DNA of 64,000 bases, taken from positions 2,679,432 through 2,743,431 of the forward strand of contig NC_033630.1 in assembly GCF_001540865.1 (NCBI RefSeq), written 5' to 3'. The notes beneath the pieces are model-generated. The model did not search any database. It worked only from the letters and a program-made list of their open reading frames with translations, and had not been told where the DNA came from. The position numbers were made by a program, and so were the translations under genes. The stretch comes from Ananas comosus (Eukaryota; Streptophyta; Magnoliopsida; Poales; Bromeliaceae). This document shows positions 47,640-57,415 of this stretch, in pieces (the stretch's first letter is position 1; the number at the start of each line of letters is the position of its first letter).

Positions 47640-47936
47640 TATTCGCGAATGATTCGCTCAAAAAAACGGGCCTCACGGTCGTCGGGTAGTGGACTCGCAG
47701 CCGTGGGTTGCGTCGTCGTCACTCTCGTCGCCGCACTCGTCGTCGTCGTCCTCCTCCTCCGCCACCCTGGCAGGCGCCGGGAGCGAGAGGGCCGCGGCGG
47801 CGGATGATTCCCGTCTCGCCCGAGGCCGTCCGAGGAAGTAAAATGGCGCGGTGTTGGCCTACTCTGGAGCGCACGGTCCACGAGTCAACTTTGGCCTCCG
47901 CATGAGAGGGAGGTCCACAGTGGACCTCCCTCTCAT
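47640..47936. other. GC-rich island ending in a terminal palindrome
   Basis: A short block of very GC-rich, CpG-rich sequence in AT-rich DNA. Its right edge is the near-perfect palindrome GAGGGAGGTCC/GGACCTCCCTC, directly followed by TA then GA repeats. Several overlapping open frames exist only because the sequence is GC-rich; none shows a domain. Resembles the island at 56896. Confidence 0.5.
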
Positions 47937-47977
<41 letters not shown>

Positions 47978-48020
47978 CTAGGCTGGTAGGCTATCGACAA
48001 CACGAAGGCCTCCGTGTTAC
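47978..48020 (+). mobile_element. Isolated left end of a foldback MITE (type A)
   Basis: GAGCTAGGCTGGTAGGCTAT then CACGAAGGCCTCCGTG is the standard left end. The sequence stops at a single N (48021), and unrelated AT-rich DNA follows. The rest of the element is missing or was lost in assembly. Confidence 0.6.
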
Positions 48021-48590
48021 NGTTTATTATAATTTTAAATATATTTAATGTATATATAAAAATTATAATAATAATATATATATTATATTAATTATTATAT
48101 ATTTATTATATAGCTGAATTTTTTATCCCGAATTTTTAATTGGTGAACATATAATATCCACATAAATCATGTATCCGAATAATTGTCGAATCCGTTTTTT
48201 AGCTATATTTTTCAACGAATTTAAAAATTTAAAGAAGAATTTTATCCGAATTATATCCATACCGAATTTTTGCCGAATCCGAATTAACTAACTATGATCT
48301 ACCCAACCCGAGCCTGATTTGATTTTATATTATATAATATGTATTAATGTTTGATTTGTATCTTAAAAATTTAGGTTTAAATATAATATGTTTTGAAATA
48401 TAGAAAAGAGTAATAATTGTTTATAAGTTTTCGGGTTCGGATTTCGAATTTTTGGTTGGATTCAGGTTTGAGTATAGATTTTAAAATCTATTGAATTCAG
48501 GTTTGGGTTAGAAATTCAGGTTTGGTAGTTGGGTTCAGATTTGAATTTTTGATAACCCGTCTCGAATCTGACCCATTGACATATATTCTT

Positions 48591-49397
48591 ACCCACCGTT
48601 CAGCCATGCATCCATCTGCTCTATCTTGTTTTCTCTCTTTTTTTTGGTTATCTTCTTTTCAAAATCGAAAGTGTGGTTCTCTGCACACACATACATTTCC
48701 CTACTATTTGGTCGATCCATCGAAGAGTCCATCTAGTTTTGGGAGTTGTTGGGCACTATTATGCTAAAATAGATATGATGAAAATATATAGTAATATTTG
48801 CTTTTTATATTATTTGTACGTAGGACCGTTGAAATTAGCTTTTAACTAAAACAGTGCAATTTATATAATATTTGCTATTATTTATAGAAGCAAGCAGAAT
48901 ATTTTCTATTGCGTTTTCTTAAAAGCATATATCGCAATTTTGCACGCAAGACTAAGTAGAGCATCCCCTCTTAAATTCACCTTAATTAATTACGGCTTAG
49001 CTTTTGTATGATTGATCTAATTTAAAAATTGAATCATTAAGTTAAAAATAAATTTGTGGTGTGGCCGATGAACAAACGCGAGAGGTGGAACGAATCCCTG
49101 AGAGAGCTTTTTAATTGGCCTAAATTAATTATGACTTCAAAATTCTTCTTAAAATAAGGAAATTAATTAAACACACTCCACAATTAATCCACCTCACTTT
49201 TACACCTCTAATCAAATGGGAAACCACAATAAGAATTTCAGAATCTGATACAAATCTACATGATGCCAATATTTCTCCAACATGGAGTCAAAGAATAAAA
49301 CAAAGTAGAAAAATCAAATTTGGTCCCCATCAAACACACCTCTCTCTTCTTCTTATATTATGTGCAATGTTCCTTTGGACTTAAGTTTCACTATAAT
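48591..49397. other. Upstream region of the second FT-like gene
   Basis: AT-rich DNA without recognisable repeats; presumably part of the promoter. Confidence 0.4.
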
Positions 49398-49495
49398 TAA
49401 CCTACTCCATTAGCTCCACTTCATATTATACCTCGCTTCTTCTCACTAACCTACTCCATTAGCTCCACTTCATATTATACCTCTCTTCTTCTCAC
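49398..49495 (+). repeat. Two-copy 49-bp tandem duplication in the FT promoter-proximal region
   Basis: TAACCTACTCCATTAGCTCC, then ACTTCATATTATACCTC and CTTCTTCTCAC, occurs twice head to tail (49398-49446, 49447-49495) with one difference (CGC / CTC). Each unit contains a weak TATA-like CATATTATAC. It lies 110-210 nt upstream of the ATG. Confidence 0.85.
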
Positions 49496-49605
49496 TACAT
49501 ATACTGCATCCTTTGCCACATTCCCCACTGGTTCTACTTGAGTTCTTTTCACCAGTGATCTGCACCCAAAGGAGAAGAGCTAGCTAAGCTAGAGTGTGGT
49601 TGGTC

Positions 49606-51659
49606 ATGAATAGAGAAAGAGATACTTTGGTTGTTGGGAGGGTGATTGGGGATGTGTTGGATCCATTCACAAGATCTGTACCTCTTAGTGTAATATACAG
49701 TTCAAGGGAGGTTACAAATGGGTGTAACCTTAAACCCTCAGCTGTGGTTCACCAGCCTAGGGTTGAGGTCGGAGGAACTGATCATCTGAGAACATTTTAT
49801 ACTCTTGTGAGCACATATGTATATATATGTTACCTTGTATTCTATATATGGTACTTAATTGAGCTTTCATATATATTGTGGAGATAAATATTAAGCTTAT
49901 TAATTTCGTGTTTTTTAGTGCCATGGAGATACTTGTTTGTTCTTGAGTGGCTTTTCTAAGTTATTTATATCTTGCAGATTATGGTTGATCCAGATGCTCC
50001 AAGTCCCAGTTACCCAAACCTTAGGGAGTATTTGCACTGGTAAGTATCTGCTTTTAATTGAGTAATCCTATCTCTCTCTCTCTCTCTCTCTCTCTGTGTA
50101 CTGTGTGCTAGTTTGTGTGTGTGTGGACCTACCCTTGGTCCTTGGATGGGATCCACAATCCTTTAACGCATATCAATTCCTCTGTTCCTATTCAGCTGCA
50201 CATGTAAGTTTTGCTGTTAACAAGCTATGTTTATCCACCATTAAATTAAGTTTCTCCTTAGCACATTTTGTCACTGATTAATAAATATATACCAATTTTC
50301 TCTCAATAAAATTGTAGCCTGCCTAGTTATGTACTTTGGTATTGATGTTAATAACAAGCTGAGATTTTGATGTTAAGAGATAGACTTAACTGAATTGCGT
50401 AGCCTCTTACGTTAACTTTTCCGTAAATTTTGTTCCTTATCATTACAGAAACTAGCTTCCTTCTTTGCTTGTTACAATACAAATTTGTTATCTTTGATCA
50501 CTCGTGCCAACCTTGTATAGGGGAAAGGCTGTGATGTTTTACTCTTCTGAATTATCGCATGTAATGAAGTCGACAAATTAGTCAAAACTTTATTATCCTC
50601 TCTTGCTCAAATTTTCTTCTCTACAACATTTCGCATCAAGCAAAGTGAGTTTAGTTTATCCACTAATTAGCCTATCCAGGCATTAAAATAGCGCTTAAAT
50701 TATCAAGTAATATCTTCTTGAAAATCAGAAGTTCCGATTATTTGGACGATATGTATAGGCATGAACATGTGCATGCAATAGCTCTTATAAATATAGAAAC
50801 ACATATTGTAAAACACTCGCACAACTTGTGCATAGATCCTGATTCAGATGAGTGTTCCTCAATAGTGACCTCGAGTTATGCTTCAATGCACAAAGTTGCG
50901 TACTGAATTGATCGATGCACGAACTTAAAACACACAAACAGTTAGCATCTTCTTTTCTTTCTTTTTTTCTCTTTTTTTAACGAGAGAGAAAGGTAGTTAG
51001 CTATCCACTTCGTTCATTCTCTAGAAATGAACCCCGCTAGAAATGTGAAGCAACTAAGTTCTGAACTGAGGACATCGAGTACCAATTATCGAGCCCTTAG
51101 CCAACTGCGCTAGGTACGGTCGGTCATATTGATCTTTATTTTGTTTCATTGCCGAGTTTTCACCGTATAAAATGAACTCAGAACGATTACTATAATATTG
51201 ATCTCTACTGATGTAGGTTGGTGACCGATATCCCGGCGACAACTGAAGCATCTTTTGGTAAGAAATGCATTAAAATCACTTCAATTCTTGTATCATATGT
51301 ACACATACTTTGCTGCTTCCACAAATCTTAATTATTAATAATCAATATTTTAGCTAAATTATTAAGCTACTACTGATCAATTCCATGTACATTAGCTCAT
51401 ACATGAACCTGCTTGTGTTATATATCCAGGGCAGGAGATTGTGAGCTATAAGAGCCCATCCCCAGTCCTCGGTATACATCGGATCGTGTTCGTGCTATTT
51501 CAACAGCTCGGGCACCAAACGGTATACGCTCCGGGCTGGCGTCAGAACTTCAATACCCGCGATTTTGCCGAGCTCTACAACCTCGGGTCTCCGGTCGCTG
51601 CGGTCTACTTTAATTGCCAGAGAGAGTCCGGTACCGGAGGACGGAGAATGCAAGCTTGA
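49606..51659 (+). CDS. FT: FLOWERING LOCUS T-like PEBP protein, tandem copy 2
   Basis: Four exons, 49606-49806, 49978-50039, 51217-51257 and 51430-51659, GT-AG throughout, middle exons again 62 and 41 nt; 177 residues. FT-class markers are present: Tyr in REYLHW, Gln in PGWRQNF, and FAELYNLG in exon 4. Function as for the first copy: a candidate florigen that would act with FD and 14-3-3 at the shoot apex. It is more diverged at normally conserved places: an additional His in [10 protein letters not shown], Tyr in [10 protein letters not shown] where Asp or Asn is usual, Glu in PATTEASFG where Gly is usual, and SYKSP in place of CYESP. The reading frame is complete, so it may be a subfunctionalised paralogue. 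Intron 2 (1177 bp) contains an antisense SINE and a TC repeat. Same strand as copy 1, about 7.3 kb downstream. Confidence 0.95.
50950..51125 (-). mobile_element. SINE in intron 2 of the second FT-like gene (antisense)
   Basis: Pyrimidine-rich tail, GGTAGTTAGCTATCC in place of the tail hairpin, body AGAAATGAACCCCGCTAG, worn box B, and CCAACTGCGCTAGGTACGGT at the head end. More diverged than the other copies; no clear duplication. Confidence 0.7.
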
Positions 51660-52809
51660 ATATCAAGGTCAATTAATAAAGAGCACAAAAGTTTACATCT
51701 GCATATATATCTTTCTTTTTGAGTGGAATCAGAGGGACAATGAGGGTATTGCATTTCTTAATGGTAAAATTTGAGGAGAGAGTTTAGGTAATTAGTAACA
51801 AGTAAGAATGTGTTGGATTTGCTCTTTATTTTTTCAGATTTTCTTTTTTGTTTTAAAGTGTGTTTTGAATTAGAATATAGAATTAGGATCATCTGAAAAT
51901 TTACAATGTATGGAGAAAACATATATATGGAGCAAATTTAGGATGAATCAGATAAGTGATTTGTTTTCTTTCATTTTTTTATTTTAAGTAAATGTAGGAT
52001 ATCAAGCAAGTAGTATAGCTGGCATGAAACATTCCCAGGTAAGGAGTATTCAAGGGTGAAAAAAAATATTTAATTTGGCTATAGCTATATTTGGTAAAAG
52101 GAAATGGTTCTAAACTTGTTATCACCTCTCTCATTTAAGTAGCTTGCTCCTGGATGATACAGAAGCTTCAAATGGCAACCTTGAAACATAGAGAAATCCA
52201 ATTTAATGTAGTCCTTTTCTTTTAGGGAAGGGAAAAAAAAAATCTTAAAAAGAAGTAACTTATCACAAAATGTTTGGTCACTGAACTTTTAATTTCTTAC
52301 AACTATATTGTTCATGAACTTATGTTTTATTCTAATCGGGCTATCCTTCTAAAATTTATTCAAAACTTTCTAATAAAACAGCTGATTTAACTAGCATAGC
52401 ATTTCTAAAAAAAGATACAATATTTATTTAGTTACCACATCATTTGCAAGAGATAGCATAGCTTTGCTTTAGCTGCTATGTCATTTTGTATTGATGACGC
52501 GATTATTGAGTTTTAATATATTTGAGATGACATGATAGCTGAACATATAACTATTTAGAGAGACGTGTCCACTAAATTTGATAAACTTCTCTATCTGAAA
52601 TAAAAATTAGTTAAAAGTTTTGTAATTTGATTGCAAGAAAATAAAATTAAATGAGACAAATGAAACTGCACAACACGTACAATTAATGACCGAGGTGCAA
52701 TTTCGCCCTTAAAGATTATTGAGCGAGATTCGACGGCGAAACATCTGGTTGTGCCGACTACGGCTAAAATCGCCGGTTAGACTTGTGTTCAGCTCGATAT
52801 AGTTCAAAA
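51660..52809. other. 3' flank of the second FT-like gene
   Basis: 3' UTR and AT-rich intergenic DNA. No coding or repeat structure supported. Confidence 0.4.
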
Positions 52810-53358
52810 TACGAGTTGAGCTGGAATACTATCGGTAGCAAACGGGCTCCGTTGCCACCTATTTGTTTTCGATGATGGAGCCTCCAAATCGACGATCGGT
52901 ACCGTTGAAAATGATCTATACCATTTGAAATATTTAGAAATCAAATTTCATACTTTTCCGATATTATTTTCTTGTCCATCAAGTGGGCGTAAAAATGAAT
53001 GACTGAAAATGAATATTCTCTAAAAAGTGATGATAGAAATTTTGTAATCATGATCGAGAGTATAGATCTTGTTCTAAATAGTTTGAAGAATTTTCTAACC
53101 AAAGTTCAATTGATTTGGATAGCTTTACACTGTTAAACGAGAAAACCCCTCATATCAACCATTAAAATTACTAATTTTGAAACCCTTTGATCATTAAGTA
53201 AATGATGTCGAAAGATTTGAAATTTAATTTCTAAATTCTTCAAGTGATATAGATCATGTTCAACGGTGCCGATTGTCGATTTGAAAGCTCCATCATCGAA
53301 AACAAATGGATTGCAACGAAGCCCGTTTACTACTGATAGCATTCCAGCTCAACTCTCA
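52810..53358. mobile_element. TA-flanked foldback MITE, copy 8 (type B ends)
   Basis: Left end GAGTTGAGCTGGAATACTAT then CGGTAGCAAACGGG; right end CCCGTTTACTACTGATAGCA then TTCCAGCTCAACTC: a clear inverted pair. Arms about 200 bp (GATGATGGAGCCTCCAAATC / GATTTGAAAGCTCCATCATC). Closest to the copy at 26290. Confidence 0.8.
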
Positions 53359-53379
53359 AAATACATATACTCTATATAG

Positions 53380-53930
53380 AGCTAGGCTGGTATACTATCG
53401 GTAGCACAGAGGCTTCTGTGCTACCAAGTTGTTTTCAATGATGTGGCTTGCCCAGATGCGACGATCGGAGTGCTCGTCTAAGACTGATCTACATTACTGA
53501 AAGTATTATTGAAAACTAAATTTCATAATTTTTCGACGTCATTTACCTATCAAACGAGTAGTCTAAAAATGAACGGCTGAAAATAAAAATCTATTAAAAA
53601 ATGATGATAAAAGACTTAAATTTAAGATCAGATTGTACTGATCTTACTCTAAATAGTGAAAAGAATTTTCTATTAAAATTTCATATAGATTTGAATTGTT
53701 TACACCGTTAAATCACAAACACATCACATCTATCATAAAATTAATCAATTTTGAGACATTTTGATCACTAGCCAAATAATGTCAAAAAATTATAAATTTA
53801 GTTTCAAATACTTCAATATGTAGATCAAGTCTAACGAAGCCACGTCGATTTGGACGCGCGCATCATTAAAAACAACTTGATAGCACGGAGCCTCCGTGCT
53901 ACTGATAGTATACCCCTAGCTCCTCTACAT
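53380..53930. mobile_element. TA-flanked foldback MITE, copy 9 (type A ends)
   Basis: Left end GAGCTAGGCTGGTATACTAT then GTAGCACAGAGGCTTCTGTG; right end CACGGAGCCTCCGTGCTACT then GATAGTATACCCCTAGCTC. Same subtype as copy 1. Followed by TA then GA repeats. Confidence 0.8.
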
Positions 53931-53957
53931 ATATTATATATATATATATAATATATA

Positions 53958-53987
<30 letters not shown>

Positions 53988-53988
<1 letters not shown>

Positions 53989-54523
53989 GCGTCTGGGTGT
54001 TTCGAAGCACGGAGCGCTCCGTGCTTCCACTTGTTTTCGATGTTGTGGACTTCTTTCAAATCGACGATCGGCCTCCGTTAGACTTGATCTAGAGTATTTG
54101 AAGTATCTAGAAAATAAATTTTGCGATTTTTCGATATCATTTGCCTAGTGATCGAAGTGGCTCAAAATCAACGGCTGAAAATAAAAATCTCACAAAATAT
54201 GATGATATGACATTAAAATTTTAGATCAAAGTTATTGATCTTGTTTTATATGGTATAAAGAATTTTCTATCAAAATTTCACGTGATTTGGATATTTCTAC
54301 ACCGTTAAACTTGCAACCGGCTCACACGGCCGTTAAAATTATTGATTTTGAGCCCCTTCGATCACTAGGCAAATGATATCGAAAAATCACAAAATTTAAT
54401 TTCTTGGTACTTTAAATACTCTAAATCAACTCTAACGGAGCCGATCGTCGATTCGAAAGTCCAAACATCGAAAACAAAGTGTAAGCACGGAGGCCTCCGT
54501 GCTTACGAAAGCATACCAGCCCA

Positions 54524-54528
<5 letters not shown>
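53988..54528. mobile_element. TA-flanked foldback MITE, copy 10 (type C ends)
   Basis: Left end TTTCGAAGCACGGAGCGCTC then CGTGCTTCCACTTG; right end AAGCACGGAGGCCTCCGTGC then TTACGAAAGCATACC. Arms of about 195 bp are nearly identical when folded (TTTTTCGATATCATTTGCCT on both sides), with an unpaired centre of about 150 bp. GA repeats on the left, TA repeats on the right. Confidence 0.85.
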
Positions 54529-54562
<34 letters not shown>

Positions 54563-54709
54563 ACTATACGTGGGAAAGATAAATATTTAGGTTTTGGCCC
54601 AGCCCAAATGTAAAGAGGCCGGGTTATTTTGTAAATTTCAAACATTAGATGAAGATCTACTGTATAGAATTTTAGGGTTTTATTTTATATATGTAAATTA
54701 ATTTGACGT

Positions 54710-54932
54710 TTAAATTTTGAGCCGTGAAGAGCTATTAACAAGCTAGCTCGGCTAGGCAAACTAATCGAGCTAACGGGCCGAACATGAGCTGGCTTAATAA
54801 AATGTGACCTGATCATAAACTGGGCTCTTCCAGCTCGTAATGAGGTCAAGCCGAACACGAGTCAGCCTCAAGTTGATCTCAAGTTGGCCCTAGTTCACTT
54901 GTGTTCGACTTGTTGACAACCCTAATTTAAGC
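54710..54932. mobile_element. hAT-like repeat fragment
   Basis: The right end TTGTTGACAACCCTA is the complement of the plant hAT terminal TAGGGTTGTCAAC. The interior is built of GAGCTCG/CCGAACACGAG-type phrases characteristic of that repeat class. The left limit is uncertain. Confidence 0.45.
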
Positions 54933-55944
54933 CCCCACCTCTAAGACCCCCCAGGAAGGTAAGTTGCATAGGGCCACCGAGAGGCTTCCACACATGGAGT
55001 CATCGGTAGGTTGCGAAATGCCTTCCTCACGTCCCTTATCCACCGCAGAAGATAACCACCAACTAGTCTATACATCGGTGGCAATAAAAATAAGATAAAA
55101 GTTCAAATTGCCTCCTTTTGTTTAGCTCATTTTCACTTATCCTAAATTATTCTAAATTTTTCTTATTTTTACTTTATCATTCTATGATTTAAAAAGTTAC
55201 ATTTAACTATCCTATAGTTATGAAAAAAATTTACTTTATTACTCTATTTAATAGTAAACTTTTTGGCTAAAAATAGAGATAAAACAAAAGAATAGTTAAA
55301 TGTAACATTTTGAATTATAAGGTGGTAAGCTAAAAATAAACTAAGTGGGCAAATTAAAGCCTACCCATGAAAATACTTCCTATCTCTCGTTGCTTTTCCA
55401 CCAACATTAATGTAATCATTCTTTTTTTTGTTCCCTTTCTTTTGGAAATGGCGCACTAATTTAGTCCTACAACCTATAACAGGAGATTACTTGCATTATC
55501 TAAACTCCTGTTGATGAATGGTAATAACTTGCATTTAGCACCACAAATACATAAAAACTAGTTAAGGACCCGCGCGATGCTGCGGGTAGTTATTTTAAAA
55601 TTTAATTTTAAAAATTAGTTATAAAAATCAATTTCAGAATTTAAATGATGCAATAAGTATATCAAAAAATTTTAGTAGGCATAGTAATTCGCCATTAGTT
55701 AGTGAAATAATTTTAGTATGTATCGTAGTCCTCCAGTAATTAGTGAATGAGAAGATATAGTCTAAATTATTTAACATTTATTTATATATTTTATATTTTA
55801 TAAAAATAAATAGTAAATTATATAATAAATTATTATATAATAATATATCTATATAAAAATAAAATACTATAGTATAATAAATAAATATGATATTAAATAA
55901 ATTATATATATTATATATATATTATTATATATATATATATATAA
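54933..55944. other. Intergenic DNA with a small inverted-repeat segment
   Basis: Around 55085-55360 phrases such as AAGTTACATTTAACTATCCT and GTTAAATGTAACATTTTG are inverted copies, suggesting a worn foldback repeat. The rest is AT-rich, and no gene is seen. Confidence 0.4.
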
Positions 55945-56520
55945 TCAAGAAGCTGCTGGTGCTTCCAGGAGCACGAGGCCTCCTGTTGCTCCTGAGCCAT
56001 TTTTTTATGATGAAATTTTTAAATCGACAAATCGGCTCCGTTAGAGACTGGATATATAGGCGCGATTTGAAGTCTAGAAAGAAATTTTTGCGATTTTTTG
56101 ATATTCATTTACTAGTGATCGAAAGGATTCAAACATTCATAATTTGTTAATTGGTTGATATCTGCCGTTTTCAAGTTTTAAGCGGTGTAAAATAATTCAA
56201 ATTAAGATGAAATTTGATACCAAATTCTTATACTATCTACAACACGATCAATATTTCTTGATCGAAAATTTTACCATGCTGAATATCAACGCATTTTATA
56301 GGATTTATTTATCAGCCTTTAAAAATTTATTGATTTTGAATCATTTCCGATTGCTAAGTAATAATGATATCGAAAATCCGTAAAATTATTTTCTAGCAAC
56401 TCTAAAATAGCTAGATCAGTTTAAGCGGAGCCGATCGTCAATTCGGAAACTCTAATCATCGGAACGGCTACAGGAGCAGCGAAGGCCTCCGTCTCTGAGA
56501 GCAACAGCACCCTGCTCTAT
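55945..56520. mobile_element. TA-flanked foldback MITE, copy 11 (type D ends, indel-rich)
   Basis: Left end AGGAGCACGAGGCCTCCTGT, right end AGCGAAGGCCTCCGTCTC; interior landmarks (AATCGGCTCCGTTAGA, GAGCCGATCGTCAATTCGGA) are kept, but many one-base insertions and deletions break the symmetry compared with the other copies. Flanked by TA-rich DNA on both sides. Confidence 0.65.
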
Positions 56521-56591
56521 TATATATATTATATAGTATATATATATAATATATATAGATATATATATTATATATATTATATAATATAATA

Positions 56592-56820
56592 GAGTTCGCT
56601 ATGGTGGCTTGTAAAAGCACCAAGCATTTGGTGCTTGTAAAATGTTTTTACCGTATGATTAACGTCCTTTTGATCATTTTTAAGACTGCGTAGATTATAC
56701 TATTTTAAACCAATCGCACCTAGCTACTAACCCTCAGGGGCCCGACATTATCCTAGAACCGCACATCCGCTTAATCTCAACGGCTAAAAATCTACAAGTA
56801 TCCTGAATAACTCGGTACTT
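56592..56820. mobile_element. Foldback-type end, partial
   Basis: AGAGTTCGCTATGGTGGCTT followed by the palindrome AAGCACCAAGCATTTGGTGC copies the layout of a left end. A matching right arm is at best a scrap near 56810. Lies between TA tracts. Confidence 0.4.
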
Positions 56821-56895
56821 TTAAAAGATCAAATTTTTTAAATTAATATAATATATATATATATATAATATATTATATATAATAATATATAAATG

Positions 56896-57415
56896 CAGAG
56901 GGAGGTTCACTCGTGAACCTCCCTCCATGTGGTCCACAGAAGCCACGTTTCGGCCTCGTGACCCCGTGAAACCTACCCCACCGCGGCCGACCCGGCCACG
57001 CCGCATCTCGCCACGTTCCGCGCCTAGCGACCGCGCCCGCCCGCCGGCCCCTACTCACGCCCGGACCCACGCCGGCGGCCCTAGCGCTCGCGCCCGCGCC
57101 CGGCTGGCAGCTCGACTTGCGTCCAAGCCAGCGCCGGAGCCGCCGCCTGCGCAGCGTCGCTGTACGCCCGCGCTCCGCGCCCGCCCTCTATGCTTCGCGC
57201 CGGCGCCGCTGCGAACAGTGCCCCACGTGGCGGCCCACTCCAATGCGCCCGCGCCCGTGTGCCGCCAATGCCGTGACCCGCCGTGCCGCGCGCCCCGCAT
57301 TTTCGCGGCGTGCGCCGCCCACCGTGGGGTGCAGCCTCGTGCCCCGCGCCGCGCCCCCGCCAGTGCCCGCCCCGCGTCTGCTCCCGCGCGTCGGCCTCCT
57401 CGCAACACGTGTGCA
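56896..57415. other. GC-rich island beginning with a terminal palindrome
   Basis: Starts with the palindrome GGAGGTTCACTCGTGAACCT right beside TA repeats, then CCATGTGGTCCACAGA, then about 480 bp of extreme GC and CpG density. Overlapping open frames in all directions (167, 117 and 106 codons) are rich in R, A and P and are the expected by-product of GC content. Its first 100 bases resemble the reverse complement of the right edge of the island at 47640-47936. Origin unknown: a gene fragment captured by a TIR element is one possibility. Confidence 0.5.

Larger units (their letters stand above)
47351..48590. mobile_element. hAT-like MITE split by later insertions
   Basis: Left end near GGGAATGTTAATGAC and right end CCCATTGACATATATT are worn versions of the plant hAT terminal pair GGGATGTCAATGGG. 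Phrases on the outer parts (ATCCGAATTC, TTCGGGTTCGGATTTCG) parallel those of 6869-7283. About 600 bp in the middle (roughly 47540-48120) does not belong: it holds a GC-rich block and one arm of a foldback element. Confidence 0.5.
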
